Positions 45,803 through 55,614 are shown, counted from the first letter of the stretch. The stretch: DNA of 64,000 nucleotides from Pontibacillus marinus BH030004 = DSM 16465 (GCF_000425225.1 NZ_KE384332.1:124039-188038); one strand, 5' to 3'. Notes: a model not told the origin generated them from the letters alone. Translations and numbers: made by a program.

Positions 45803-46968
45803 TGAAAGTAAAAAAATATGTAGCACCAACCATGCCAGAGGCCATGAATAAGATACGGAAAGAACTTGGTCATGATGCTGTAATTCTTAATTCAAAAGAA
45901 ATTAACCAGGGTGGATTTTTAGGATTCTTTCGTAAAAAAAATATTGAAGTCATTGCTGCGATTGATCCTCAACCAAAAGTTGAACAAAAAGCATCGCCTA
46001 AAAAACCAGAGAGACAGGAAAAACCAATACAACCTAGTGTACCTAAAGCACCACCTATCTCTTATGCCCAACAAGATGAACCAAAGCCAAAACAAGATGA
46101 AAATGTCTTAAAAGAGATAAGAGAATTAAAAGAACTTATGCAGCACCAGCCAATGAGCTCAACGGTGGCATATCCTGATGTTTTACAAGAAGTTTATCAA
46201 AACCTGATCAAGCAAGAAGTTTCAGAGGAGATTAGTCATCAGTTGATGCAGCCGCTTATTGAAACGTTTTATACAACAAAGAGTAACGTGAATGAAGAGA
46301 TGGTAAAGGAATGGCTTATAGATGAAATTCGACATCAGGTCCAAGACATCCCATTCGAAGGTTTATCGTTTGAGAAGCAATTCATTCATCTAGTTGGTCC
46401 AACAGGGGTTGGGAAGACAACCACGATTGCAAAATTAGCTGCAGAGAGTGTCATTAAACACAAGAAGAAAGTAGCTTTTATTACAACAGATACGTTTCGT
46501 ATTGCAGCCATCGACCAATTAAAAACTTATGCTAAAATCTTAGATATACCAATTGAAATAGCATACAACTTAGAGGATTATAAACAAGCCAAAGAAAAGT
46601 TTAGTGATTATGATCATGTTCTAGTGGATACAGCAGGACGAAACTTCAGAGATCAGCAGTATGTTGAAGAACTAAAAAAGATTATTGATTTTGAAGCTGA
46701 ACTTGAGACGTACCTAGCTTTATCATTAACAAGTAAATATTCTGATATGGATGCTATTTACCAACAGTTTTCAAACGTACCTATTCAAAAACTTATATTC
46801 ACTAAGGTCGATGAAACCTCGTACAGTGGTGCAATGCTCAATATGGTTTTACAGCATAAAATAGGTGTTGCTTACTTGACGGATGGTCAAAATGTACCAG
46901 ATGATATAAGTGAAGCTTCGGTTGAGAAAATGATAAGAAGGATAGTTGGTGAAACAGGTGAAACATGA
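45802..46968 (+). CDS. flhF: Flagellar SRP-like GTPase FlhF
   Basis: FlhF is the third SRP-type GTPase of this window and sets flagellar position and number. The N-terminal B domain (K-K-Y-V-A-P-T-M-P-E-A) and a Pro/Lys/Gln-rich linker (about 55-100) precede the NG domain. That domain has G-P-T-G-V-G-K-T-T at 199-207, D-T-A-G-R and T-K-V-D-E. The 388 residues are typical. Its ATG overlaps the flhA stop, and its end overlaps flhG by about 20 bases. Confidence 0.97.
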   Translation: MKVKKYVAPTMPEAMNKIRKELGHDAVILNSKEINQGGFLGFFRKKNIEVIAAIDPQPKVEQKASPKKPERQEKPIQPSVPKAPPISYAQQDEPKPKQDENVLKEIRELKELMQHQPMSSTVAYPDVLQEVYQNLIKQEVSEEISHQLMQPLIETFYTTKSNVNEEMVKEWLIDEIRHQVQDIPFEGLSFEKQFIHLVGPTGVGKTTTIAKLAAESVIKHKKKVAFITTDTFRIAAIDQLKTYAKILDIPIEIAYNLEDYKQAKEKFSDYDHVLVDTAGRNFRDQQYVEELKKIIDFEAELETYLALSLTSKYSDMDAIYQQFSNVPIQKLIFTKVDETSYSGAMLNMVLQHKIGVAYLTDGQNVPDDISEASVEKMIRRIVGETGET

Positions 46969-47824
46969 TCAGGCACAGAAGCTCCGTGAAAAATTAAATC
47001 AGCTACGAAATACATCTGAAGCAAAAACGATTGCCGTGATTAGTGGGAAAGGCGGAGTGGGGAAATCAAATTTCGCCTTGAACTTCGCCCTATCTTTAGC
47101 AAAGAACAATAAGAAAGTTTTATTATTTGACCTGGATATCGGAATGGGAAATATTGATATTTTACTCGGGCTTACCCCTGAACGATCCATAGTTGATATG
47201 TTCGAACAAGACATTCCAATTGATGATATTATTGAAGAAGGTCCACAATCATTATCATATATAGCAGCTGGATCTGGATTATCAGATATATTTCATTTTA
47301 GTGAAGAGAAACTAGATTATTTCTATCAACAGTTGCAAAATCTAGTTCAATCCTATGACTATATTTTATTTGATATGGGAGCTGGAGTAACAAATGATAG
47401 TTTGCATTTCATCTTAGCAGCAAATGAGTGTTTTGTTGTTACAACCCCAGAACCAACTGCTTTAACAGATGGCTACGCAATGATTAAGCATATTACGCAA
47501 AAGCAATTTGATTTACCACTATTTCTTGTAGTAAATAAGGCCTTTTCACAGAGAGCTGGCGAGAAAACGATGGAGCGAATGCAAGATGTGGTGTCGCAAT
47601 TTTTAAATAAATCTATAGAACCTCTGGGGATTTTGCCTGATGATCGAGTGGTTACGAAAGCTGTAACAAGACAAGTACCTTTTTTATCATACGATGAAAA
47701 AGCTAAAATAAGTCAAGCTCTTACTCATATGACAAATCAGTACTTAGAACAAAACATTGATATTCACAAAAAGGTGCCATTCCGATTTGTGTCTAAGCTT
47801 AAGCAATTTATGCTAGAAAGGTAG
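46949..47824 (+). CDS. flhG: MinD-like ATPase FlhG (YlxH)
   Basis: FlhG activates FlhF and limits flagellar number. The deviant Walker A S-G-K-G-G-V-G-K-S is near residue 35. D-L-D-I-G-M-G-N-I-D and F-D-M-G-A-G-V follow, and a C-terminal amphipathic helix (F-V-S-K-L-K-Q-F-M) could bind membrane. The start is unclear: TTG 46946, GTG 46949 and GTG 46958 are in frame. GTG 46949 lies 7 bases after AGAAGGA and is chosen. Confidence 0.94.
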   Translation: MKQVKHDQAQKLREKLNQLRNTSEAKTIAVISGKGGVGKSNFALNFALSLAKNNKKVLLFDLDIGMGNIDILLGLTPERSIVDMFEQDIPIDDIIEEGPQSLSYIAAGSGLSDIFHFSEEKLDYFYQQLQNLVQSYDYILFDMGAGVTNDSLHFILAANECFVVTTPEPTALTDGYAMIKHITQKQFDLPLFLVVNKAFSQRAGEKTMERMQDVVSQFLNKSIEPLGILPDDRVVTKAVTRQVPFLSYDEKAKISQALTHMTNQYLEQNIDIHKKVPFRFVSKLKQFMLER

Positions 47825-47831
47825 GTCGATT

Positions 47832-48899
47832 ATGAAAGGAATACGCGTGTTAGTGATCGACGACTCTGCCTTTATGAGAAAGATGATTACAGACATCTTA
47901 GATGAAGATTCCAGGTTAACTGTTATTGGGACAGCCCGAAATGGTGAAGATGGTTTACGCAAAATACGTGAACTCTCCCCTGATGTTGTGACACTTGATA
48001 TTGAAATGCCTATTATGGATGGTCTGGATTGTTTACAACAAATCATGAAGGACACTCCGCTACCAGTAGTTATGTTATCAAGTTTAACGGCGCAGGGTGC
48101 AGAAAGCACAATGAAAGCAATGGAGTATGGAGCCATTGATTTTATCCAGAAACCTTCTGGTGCCATTTCTTTAGATATTGAAACCATCCAAGAGGAGATT
48201 ACCAAGAAAGTATTTGAAGCAGCAAATGTAAATGTTGAACGGTTGATAACCCAGCATAAAGAAGAGACTTCAACGATTCCTTTTACACCCAAGAAGACCA
48301 AACTTTTACAACAAAAATCATTGAAGAAACTTATTGCAATTGGGGCGTCGACAGGTGGACCTAGAGCGTTACAAAAGGTTTTAATGCAACTACCTGAAGA
48401 CCTCCCTGCTCCAGTGCTTATTGTGCAACATATGCCTCAGGGTTTTACGAAATCGTTGGCAAACCGCTTAAATACTCTGTGTCAAGTACACGTGAAAGAA
48501 GCGGAAAATGGTGAAGTTCTTCAAAAAGGTACAGTTTATATTGCACCAGGTGATTTTCACATGACTGTTAGAAAAGTTGGAATGTCACTTGCCATTCAGT
48601 TATCTCAAACTCCTGAGAGATTGGGGCACCGTCCTTCAGTAGATGTCATGTTTGAGTCGCTATTAGGCTTAAATAATTATGAAACCTACGCCATTGTGTT
48701 AACCGGGATGGGGTCTGATGGAGCGAGAGGTTTGGAGATGTTAAAGAAGAAATCTGAACACGTTGTAGCTTTAGCAGAGTCCAGTGAGTCATCGGTTGTT
48801 TACGGAATGCCAAAAGCAGCTTTCCAAACGAATCAGGTAGATCATGTGGTTCATTTAAACGATGTAACGAACACAGTTATGAAATTAATAGGGGAATAA
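47832..48899 (+). CDS. cheB: Chemotaxis methylesterase CheB
   Basis: CheB removes methyl groups from chemoreceptors when phosphorylated by CheA. The receiver domain has D10-D11 and acceptor Asp56. After a linker, the methylesterase domain shows G-A-S-T-G-G-P-R-A-L (nucleophile Ser), V-Q-H-M-P (His) and G-M-G-S-D-G-A-R-G (Asp). The 355 residues are normal. cheA follows after 15 bases. Confidence 0.97.
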   Translation: MKGIRVLVIDDSAFMRKMITDILDEDSRLTVIGTARNGEDGLRKIRELSPDVVTLDIEMPIMDGLDCLQQIMKDTPLPVVMLSSLTAQGAESTMKAMEYGAIDFIQKPSGAISLDIETIQEEITKKVFEAANVNVERLITQHKEETSTIPFTPKKTKLLQQKSLKKLIAIGASTGGPRALQKVLMQLPEDLPAPVLIVQHMPQGFTKSLANRLNTLCQVHVKEAENGEVLQKGTVYIAPGDFHMTVRKVGMSLAIQLSQTPERLGHRPSVDVMFESLLGLNNYETYAIVLTGMGSDGARGLEMLKKKSEHVVALAESSESSVVYGMPKAAFQTNQVDHVVHLNDVTNTVMKLIGE

Positions 48900-48914
48900 G
48901 AGAGGTGGAGGGAA

Positions 48915-51008
48915 ATGGAAGTTAATCAGTATTTAGAAGTATTTATTGAAGAAAGTAAAGAGAACTTACAGACAGTTAATGATTCCTTATTACAACTAGA
49001 GAAGGATCCCTCAAACTTGGATCTAGTGAGTGAGATCTTTCGTGCTGCCCACACATTAAAAGGAATGTCAGCAACAATGGGCTATCAGGATTTAGCGAAT
49101 TTAACACACAAGATAGAAAACGTGTTAGACGCTGTTCGAAATCAACAAGTTGAAGTTGATACAGATCTATTAGATATTGTATTTGATTCACTAGAAGATC
49201 TAGAAGCAATGGTAACAGATATTGCTTCAGGTGGAGATGGCCAGCGCGACGTTGAAAGTATTGTTGAAAAGTTAAATCGAATTGCTCAAGGAGAAAAGCC
49301 TGCAGATGTTCAGCAAAGTAATGATACAGTTAAAGAGACCGCAGCTACCACTGCACCTGCAGAAACAGAAGTAAATGGTATTCAAGGTTTAGATGAATTC
49401 GAGTTGACAGTTCTACAAGAGTCCAATGAAAGAGGCTTCCAGAATGTACAGCTTTCTGTCTATTTACGTGAGGATTGTCTCCTTAAAGCTGCAAGAGTCT
49501 ATATGGTATTTGAAGTACTTGAACAAATTGGTGAAGTAATTAAATCGACACCTTCTGTCGATCAACTTGAAGAGGAAGATTTTGATAATCAATTCCATGT
49601 CCTCCTTGTAACTCAAGAAGATCTGTCAGAGATTGAAAGTCGCGTTATGAAGGTTTCTGAATTAGATAAGGTTGTTGTCGAAACGTTTTCTATCGATGAA
49701 TATAAAATAAATCAACAAGAGCAACAGAAAGAACAAGAACAAGTCCAAAACGAAAAAGAAGCTAAGGCAGAAGCAGTACACACCGAAACGAAACAAGAAA
49801 ATACTCCTGCTCCTACAAATCAGAATGAAAATGCTCAAGAACCTAAACAGCAGCAAGCTCAAAACAAGACCATTCGGGTTAATATTGAACGCCTAGATGT
49901 CTTGATGAATTTGTTCGAAGAGCTTGTTATTGACCGTGGGCGTTTAGAACAGATCTCAAGCGATTTAAACCATAATGAATTGAATGAAACTGTAGAACGA
50001 ATGTCACGTATTTCAGGTGATTTACAGAACATCATTTTGAATATGAGAATGGTACAAGTAGAACAGGTCTTCAATCGATTCCCTCGTATGGTACGTCAGC
50101 TTGCTAGAGACTTACATAAGAAGATCAACCTAGAAATCTCTGGTGCTGATACGGAGCTTGATCGAACCGTTATTGATGAAATCGGAGATCCGCTGGTTCA
50201 CTTGATACGAAACGCTTTAGATCATGGTATCGAAACCCCTGAAGAACGTGTAGCACAAGGGAAACCTGAAGAAGGAACGTTACATCTTAAAGCTTATCAA
50301 TCTGGGAATCATGTATTTATTGAAATCTCGGATGATGGCGGGGGAATCAACAGAGATAAGGTACTACAAAAAGCCATTGATAATAGTGTTATCACACCTG
50401 AACAAGGCGCTTCTCTTGATGACCAACAAATCTATGAATTAATTATGGAAAGTGGTTTCTCTACAGCCGATAAAATATCAGATGTTTCTGGCCGTGGTGT
50501 TGGGTTGGATGTAGTGAAAAACACAATTGAGTCATTGGGTGGATCAATCACCATTGATTCAAAACTTTATGAAGGTTCGGTATTTTCGATCCAACTTCCA
50601 TTAACCTTATCAATCATTTCGGTTATGTTAGTTGAAGTGGAAGATGAAAAATATGCAATCCCACTTTCATCTATTATAGAAACAGCCATCATCAAAAAAG
50701 AAGAAATTATGAAAGCGCACAACAAGAAGGTCATTGATTTTAGAGGTAAAATCGTTCCTTTAGTCTCCTTAAAGGATGTATTTGAAGTGCCAGGGGAACA
50801 AGAAGAAGAAACTCATTATTCTGTCGTTATTGTTCGTAAGGGAGATAAAATGGCAGGCTTAATTGTTGATTCATTTATTGGACAGCAAGAGGTAGTGCTT
50901 AAGGCGCTTGGAAACTATTTATCTAATGTTTTCGCTGTTTCTGGTGCCACAATTTTAGGAGATGGCCAAGTCGCTCTTATTGTAGATAGTAATGCATTAA
51001 TTAAATAA
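48915..51008 (+). CDS. cheA: Chemotaxis histidine kinase CheA
   Basis: CheA is the receptor-linked kinase that phosphorylates CheY and CheB. The 697 residues hold an Hpt domain with His46 (A-A-H-T-L-K-G), a P2 region (about 155-255), a Gln/Glu-rich linker (about 265-315) and a dimerisation domain with E-E-L-V-I-D-R-G-R-L. The kinase domain has H-L-I-R-N-A-L-D-H-G-I-E and G-R-G-V-G-L-D-V-V, and a C-terminal CheW-like domain follows. The ATG follows GGTGGAGGG. Confidence 0.98.
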   Translation: MEVNQYLEVFIEESKENLQTVNDSLLQLEKDPSNLDLVSEIFRAAHTLKGMSATMGYQDLANLTHKIENVLDAVRNQQVEVDTDLLDIVFDSLEDLEAMVTDIASGGDGQRDVESIVEKLNRIAQGEKPADVQQSNDTVKETAATTAPAETEVNGIQGLDEFELTVLQESNERGFQNVQLSVYLREDCLLKAARVYMVFEVLEQIGEVIKSTPSVDQLEEEDFDNQFHVLLVTQEDLSEIESRVMKVSELDKVVVETFSIDEYKINQQEQQKEQEQVQNEKEAKAEAVHTETKQENTPAPTNQNENAQEPKQQQAQNKTIRVNIERLDVLMNLFEELVIDRGRLEQISSDLNHNELNETVERMSRISGDLQNIILNMRMVQVEQVFNRFPRMVRQLARDLHKKINLEISGADTELDRTVIDEIGDPLVHLIRNALDHGIETPEERVAQGKPEEGTLHLKAYQSGNHVFIEISDDGGGINRDKVLQKAIDNSVITPEQGASLDDQQIYELIMESGFSTADKISDVSGRGVGLDVVKNTIESLGGSITIDSKLYEGSVFSIQLPLTLSIISVMLVEVEDEKYAIPLSSIIETAIIKKEEIMKAHNKKVIDFRGKIVPLVSLKDVFEVPGEQEEETHYSVVIVRKGDKMAGLIVDSFIGQQEVVLKALGNYLSNVFAVSGATILGDGQVALIVDSNALIK

Positions 51009-51023
51009 GTGGGAGGAGATTGC

Positions 51024-51494
51024 ATGTCTGAATTAAATGGACAAGATGAAAAGATTATTGTGTTTCAATTAAAAGATGAAGAGTTTGGTGTACCTGTTCA
51101 ACAAGTTGGTTCAATTGAGAGAATGCAACATATTACACGAGTGCCAAGCACGCCAGATTTCGTTAAAGGTGTTATCAATTTAAGAGGTGTTGTGACACCA
51201 ATTATTGATCTACGTACTCGATTTGACCTGCATTCAAAGGAACATGATGAAAGTACAAGGATTATCATTGTACATTATAATGATATGGAAGTTGGCTTAA
51301 TTGTAGATTCAGCTAATGATGTTATTGATATTCCGAAAGAAGCTATTGAGCCACCTCCAGAAGTCGTTGGTACTGTTGAAGCGGAATACATTCAAGGTGT
51401 GGCAAAGTTAGAACGACGTCTATTAATCTTATTAGATTTGCAAAAAGTATTTTCCTCAGAAGAAGTAAGAGAACTTAAAACGATAGAAGGTTAA
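51024..51494 (+). CDS. cheW: Chemotaxis coupling protein CheW
   Basis: CheW links receptors to CheA. The 156 residues show F-Q-L-K-D-E-E-F-G-V-P-V-Q-Q-V, V-K-G-V-I-N-L-R-G and I-I-D-L-R. A GTG at 51009 is in frame, but the ATG at 51024 follows the GGGAGGAG site and starts S-E-L-N-G-Q. It lies directly after cheA. Confidence 0.97.
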   Translation: MSELNGQDEKIIVFQLKDEEFGVPVQQVGSIERMQHITRVPSTPDFVKGVINLRGVVTPIIDLRTRFDLHSKEHDESTRIIIVHYNDMEVGLIVDSANDVIDIPKEAIEPPPEVVGTVEAEYIQGVAKLERRLLILLDLQKVFSSEEVRELKTIEG

Positions 51495-51498
51495 GCCT

Positions 51499-52137
51499 AT
51501 GCCCTTTATGAATCAATTTTCACAAGATCATTTGGATGTTTTAAAAGAGGTTGGAAATATTGGTGCAGGTCATGCTGCAACGTCTTTATCAAAGCTCTTA
51601 GACCGAAAGATTGATATGAATATTCCTGATGTAAGACTTGTGAGCTTTAATGAAATGATGGATATAGCAGGTGGTGCTGAACAAGTGCTCGTCTCAGTCT
51701 TTTTACGACTAGAGGGTGATGTTTCAGGGAGCATGTTTTTTGTGCTTCCTCCCGAACAAGCAAATCGTATGGCATTCCAAATGACTGGGGATGAGAAGAT
51801 TAATTTTTCCTCACCCCCTTATTCGGAAATGGGTGTTTCTGCAATTAATGAATTAGGTAATATTTTATCAGGTTCCTATTTATCAGCTCTTTCAGATTTT
51901 ACGAATTTATCGATTCAACCATCTGTACCGTCTGTCTCTATTGATATGATAGGAGCTGTCCTAAGCTTTGGCTTACTTGAATTATCTCAAGTGAGTGACC
52001 ATGCAATCGTGATCGATACTTGTATTAAGGATAATAGTATAAATAGTGGAGAGGTTCGAGGTCACTTTTTCCTACTACCAGATCCTGGTTCATTTCCGAT
52101 TATTTTTAAAGCTCTTGGGGTACAAGATCATGAGTAG
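51499..52137 (+). CDS. cheC: CheY-P phosphatase CheC
   Basis: CheC dephosphorylates CheY-P and, with CheD, tunes adaptation. The two active-site segments are [11 protein letters not shown] (near 16) and [12 protein letters not shown] (near 115). The 212 residues match the B. subtilis protein. It overlaps cheD by 8 bases, consistent with the CheC-CheD partnership. Confidence 0.96.
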   Translation: MPFMNQFSQDHLDVLKEVGNIGAGHAATSLSKLLDRKIDMNIPDVRLVSFNEMMDIAGGAEQVLVSVFLRLEGDVSGSMFFVLPPEQANRMAFQMTGDEKINFSSPPYSEMGVSAINELGNILSGSYLSALSDFTNLSIQPSVPSVSIDMIGAVLSFGLLELSQVSDHAIVIDTCIKDNSINSGEVRGHFFLLPDPGSFPIIFKALGVQDHE

Positions 52138-52627
52138 TGTTGCATCTGTTGTCAAGGTAGGGATTGCTGATATAAATTATGCAACTGCTCCTCGTAGTAT
52201 CCGAACTTCAGGATTAGGTTCATGTGTTGGAGTAGTTGTTTATGATCTTAAGACACAAATTGTAGGAATGGCACATGTCATGTTACCAGATTCGAGTATG
52301 TCCAAAGAAACACCTAAAAATACTGCGAAATATGCTGACACAGCTATTCCAGAGTTATATAAAACCTTAAAATATAAAGGTGTTCAACCGTACTCCTTAA
52401 AAGCAAAAATTGCGGGTGGGGCTCAAATGTTCCCTTTCTCCACATCCAATGAAATGATGCGCATTGGACCTCGAAATGTAGAAGCAGTAAAAGATTCTCT
52501 TCAACAGTTGAGAATCCCAATCGTTGCGGAAGATTGTGGAGGTAACAGTGGTAGAACGATTGAGTTTCATCCAGATACGGGTATTTTACAAGTCAGAACA
52601 GTAAATAAAGGAGTATCAGAAATTTGA
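52130..52627 (+). CDS. cheD: Chemoreceptor glutamine deamidase CheD
   Basis: CheD deamidates receptor glutamines and binds CheC. The catalytic Cys is in L-G-S-C-V-G-V, with His in G-M-A-H-V-M-L-P. Further family motifs are K-I-A-G-G-A-Q-M-F and G-G-N-S-G-R-T-I. The frame is open from 52046, but the ATG at 52130, inside the end of cheC, gives 165 residues beginning at the family-typical point. Confidence 0.95.
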   Translation: MSSVASVVKVGIADINYATAPRSIRTSGLGSCVGVVVYDLKTQIVGMAHVMLPDSSMSKETPKNTAKYADTAIPELYKTLKYKGVQPYSLKAKIAGGAQMFPFSTSNEMMRIGPRNVEAVKDSLQQLRIPIVAEDCGGNSGRTIEFHPDTGILQVRTVNKGVSEI

Positions 52628-53025
52628 TGGTAGGGAAATTATGGTGGAATTTAGTGTTTGCTTTAATGGGAGCATTAATGGTCTACATCCTTTCCATTGG
52701 AGAGAATACTTTATCAACCACTGCAATAAGATCTTCAGGCACTTTTATACTATTTTTTTTATTACTTTTCTTTTTTCGCTGGGCAATAGGTTACGCTTCA
52801 GAGAATCGTTATGAAGTTGTTCAAGGTTCTGAAAGGGAAGAGACTGTATCTGAAAGTGAGCTCAACCCAGAAACATCTGATGCAGCTGCCCATACATTCA
52901 CCTCAGATGAACAAATGTTAAATAATCAATCAGATGGGGAAACAGAATCACAAAACGAGTTATCAGAGGAAGAAGCAAAGAAAACCTCAGAGATGATTCG
53001 TTCTTTATTAGATGATGATGAATAA
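52627..53025 (+). CDS. Membrane protein of unknown function between cheD and sigD
   Basis: I do not recognise this 132-residue protein. It has two hydrophobic segments (about 8-25 and 38-55), F-rich in the second, followed by a basic-aromatic patch (R-W-A-I-G-Y). A long acidic, Ser/Glu-rich tail ends S-E-M-I-R-S-L-L-D-D-D-E. The ATG overlaps the cheD stop (TGATG). B. subtilis has no gene here. Position in the fla/che operon suggests a motility-related role, but nothing in the sequence proves it. Confidence 0.75.
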   Translation: MVGKLWWNLVFALMGALMVYILSIGENTLSTTAIRSSGTFILFFLLLFFFRWAIGYASENRYEVVQGSEREETVSESELNPETSDAAAHTFTSDEQMLNNQSDGETESQNELSEEEAKKTSEMIRSLLDDDE

Positions 53026-53065
53026 AGCATAGAAAACAACAGGACAATCAACGAGGAGGATCCAT

Positions 53066-53845
53066 ATGACCAATCATTCAGCTCCTCAGGAACAACAGCT
53101 ATGGGAAAAATGGGAACAAGAGCGTGATAGTGAAACAGCGAATGAACTAGTACGTAATTACATGCACCTTGTTCACTATCATGTGCATCGTATTTCTGCC
53201 CATTTACCTCAAAATGTAAATAAAGAAGATATCAAAAGCTTAGGTTTAATTGGACTTTATGATGCAATCGAAAAATTTGATTTGTCACGTGATTTGAAGT
53301 TTGATACCTACGCCTCATTTAGAATTCGAGGCGCAATTATTGATGGATTAAGGAAAGAAGATTGGTTGCCTAGGTCTGTACGAGATAAATCTAAAAAGAT
53401 TGAAACCACTGCTGAGATGCTAGAGCAACGCCTTCAGCGTGCACCAACTTCTGAAGAGATCGCTAATGAAATTGATTCTACAGAACAAGAAGTTGAGCAG
53501 GTGATGAAAGATACCCTTTTTGCCAATGTGCTCTCTATGGAGGAAAAGCCTAAAGACACGAAGAGTGAACACAAAGAAGGGATTGGATATTCCATTCCTG
53601 ATAACTCCTCTAAAAACCCTGATTTCCAAATGATGAAAGGTGAGGACTATAAGGAGTTAGCTGAAGGGATTAAACAATTAAATGAAAAAGAACAATTAGT
53701 CATTAGTTTATTTTATAATGAAGAACTCACTTTAACTGAAATTGGACAAGTACTTGAATTAACCACTTCGAGAATTTCCCAAATACATGCTCGAGCTTTA
53801 TTTAAATTGCGGAAAATACTAGAGAACCTTGCTACAGTAGAGTAA
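53066..53845 (+). CDS. sigD: Flagellar sigma factor SigD (sigma-28)
   Basis: SigD directs late flagellar, chemotaxis and autolysin genes. The 259 residues have region 2 (Y-M-H-L-V-H-Y-H-V-H, G-L-I-G-L-Y-D-A-I-E-K-F-D, Y-A-S-F-R-I-R-G-A-I-I-D), region 3 (L-P-R-S-V-R-D-K-S-K) and region 4 with the HTH L-T-L-T-E-I-G-Q-V-L-x-L. The ATG has a GAGGAGG site. As in B. subtilis it sits near the distal end of the operon, where transcript level matters. Confidence 0.98.
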   Translation: MTNHSAPQEQQLWEKWEQERDSETANELVRNYMHLVHYHVHRISAHLPQNVNKEDIKSLGLIGLYDAIEKFDLSRDLKFDTYASFRIRGAIIDGLRKEDWLPRSVRDKSKKIETTAEMLEQRLQRAPTSEEIANEIDSTEQEVEQVMKDTLFANVLSMEEKPKDTKSEHKEGIGYSIPDNSSKNPDFQMMKGEDYKELAEGIKQLNEKEQLVISLFYNEELTLTEIGQVLELTTSRISQIHARALFKLRKILENLATVE

Positions 53846-53867
53846 CAAGTTAAGGGGGATAAAGTGT

Positions 53868-55259
53868 ATGGGGAGGATTGATGGGTTTTCTGATTTCTTT
53901 GATGTAGATCTATCTAAAGATAAAATGACAGCTTCTCTCCATTTGAAGCAAGAGTATCATTTAGAGCTTTCATTCGATGTGCAAGACTTAAAGGATGAAT
54001 TATATCAATACCAGATTCAAAGTGGATGGGATGAGGGCTCTTTGGCACTCATTGCCTCAGGCTTACCAGAGGAAGGATTCCCTGTTGTTGTGGCAAGAGG
54101 TGAACTTCCCCAAAAAGGAAAAGATGGAGAAGTCCATTATGTTAAAGAATTAAGCACTTCATTGCAAAGAGATGATCAAGAACAAATCAACTTCAGGGAT
54201 GTTATGCGTATCCCCACCGTACATGAGGGTGATAAACTTCTTGAAATTAAAAAGCCTCAACAAGGTACACCTGGTTTAAATGTATGTGGAGAAGTTGTTC
54301 AACCTTCCCCAGGGAAGCCAGTTAAACTCCGTGCTGGAACGAATGTGAAGTGGAGTGCTGAAGATCAATCCATGTATGCAGACATTAATGGTCAAATATC
54401 TTTAGGTGAACAAGTGATTCATATCTATCCGGAATACGAGGTTACTGGGGACATTGACATGAGCGTTGGTAACCTTGATTTTGTCGGGACCATTGTTATT
54501 AGAGGTAACGTTCCTTCGGGGTACACGATCAAAGCTAAAGGTGACGTTAAAGTATACGGCTTAGTAGAAGGAGCTTCTATTATAGCTGATGGATCTGTAC
54601 ATATATCCGAGGGAGTAGCTGCAACTCATAAAGGTGGTATTTATGCTGGCTTAGATGTTCGAGCGGGTTACTTAAATCAAGCAAACGTTGAAGCAGGTCG
54701 AGATATTCTTATTGAAAATTCCATCGTTCATAGCCAATGTGTCGCAAGGGAACATATTTATTGTCAAAATGGGAACGTCATTGGAGGAGCTTTGTCAGCT
54801 GGACTTACCATAGAAGCAAAAGATATTGGGAACCGTATGAATACTCCCACGGAATTATATTTTGGTGTAAATAAAAAAGTTTACGAAAAAGAAAAAGCAC
54901 TTGAATCTAGAAAAGAAAGCTTAACAGATTCCCTTCAAAAGCTTGAACTTATTGGGAAAAAGTTACGTCAAAAACAACAACAGTCTGGGACTCTTTCAGG
55001 GCAAGAACGTGTTACCTTGCTAAGACAACGCAATTCTTACCAACAGAGTGAACAGGAGTTAAAAGAAATAGAAGCTACTTTGACTGATTTAAAGCAGGCA
55101 TATACAGAATTAAACGAGACGTATCTTTCTGTAAATGGTACACTTTACACGAACACGGATGTAACCTTTGGGAAGTATAAGAGAAAGATGAATCAAACGC
55201 ATAAAAATGTGAAGGTATATTATGATAATGGTGAAATAACGGTTGTTTCACAGTCTTAG
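53868..55259 (+). CDS. FapA family protein (DUF342)
   Basis: The 463 residues belong to the DUF342/FapA family. The middle (about 170-330) is a beta-helix-like set of Gly-rich turns (V-G-N-L-D-F-V-G-T-I-V-I-R-G-N-V, then G-L-V-E-G-A and A-G-R-D-I). A coiled coil lies at about 340-420. FapA members are found near sigD in many flagellar operons; their biochemical role is unclear. The N-terminus carries W-D-E-G-S-L and G-L-P-E-E-G patterns. A GGGGGAT site precedes the ATG. Confidence 0.88.
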   Translation: MGRIDGFSDFFDVDLSKDKMTASLHLKQEYHLELSFDVQDLKDELYQYQIQSGWDEGSLALIASGLPEEGFPVVVARGELPQKGKDGEVHYVKELSTSLQRDDQEQINFRDVMRIPTVHEGDKLLEIKKPQQGTPGLNVCGEVVQPSPGKPVKLRAGTNVKWSAEDQSMYADINGQISLGEQVIHIYPEYEVTGDIDMSVGNLDFVGTIVIRGNVPSGYTIKAKGDVKVYGLVEGASIIADGSVHISEGVAATHKGGIYAGLDVRAGYLNQANVEAGRDILIENSIVHSQCVAREHIYCQNGNVIGGALSAGLTIEAKDIGNRMNTPTELYFGVNKKVYEKEKALESRKESLTDSLQKLELIGKKLRQKQQQSGTLSGQERVTLLRQRNSYQQSEQELKEIEATLTDLKQAYTELNETYLSVNGTLYTNTDVTFGKYKRKMNQTHKNVKVYYDNGEITVVSQS

Positions 55260-55300
55260 CTTTTGAGTATTTGCATCTTTTATAGAGGGGGAATGGTTTC

Positions 55301-55603
55301 ATGAGCTGGAGAGCAATTGAAATGCAAATTGCCCTGCCTAGATCCCAAGATGTTGGGAAACTTCAAGAGCAAATGCAACAGCGCGGGCCTCAAGTACAGC
55401 AAACCTTATCCGAAGAAACGAAATTACAAGATGATTTGAAGCGGACTCAGGTAAATCGCATGGAGTCTGAAAATAATGTAAGGGCAAGAAATGATGAAGG
55501 TGAACAATCTTTACATTCTTCTTCAAAGACTCTAGCTAATCATCCAAAAGAACTAAATATCGTTCATCCTTATTTAGGGAACGAAATTGATTATAGCGGC
55601 TAA
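55301..55603 (+). CDS. Small conserved protein between fapA and swrB
   Basis: A 100-residue, Gln/Glu-rich soluble protein. It starts W-R-A-I-E-M-Q-I-A-L-P-R-S-Q-D and ends H-P-Y-L-G-N-E-I-D-Y-S-G. The His-Pro-Tyr ending recalls small unnamed proteins encoded after sigD in other Firmicutes. The middle could be a short helix. Function is unknown. A GAGGGGG site precedes the ATG, and swrB follows after 11 bases. Confidence 0.75.
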   Translation: MSWRAIEMQIALPRSQDVGKLQEQMQQRGPQVQQTLSEETKLQDDLKRTQVNRMESENNVRARNDEGEQSLHSSSKTLANHPKELNIVHPYLGNEIDYSG

Positions 55604-55614
55604 GAAGGGATTAC

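Noticed and set aside
52046-52129. N-terminal extension of CheD into cheC
   Set aside because: It is a shadow of the cheC end; the ATG at 52130 gives the family length.
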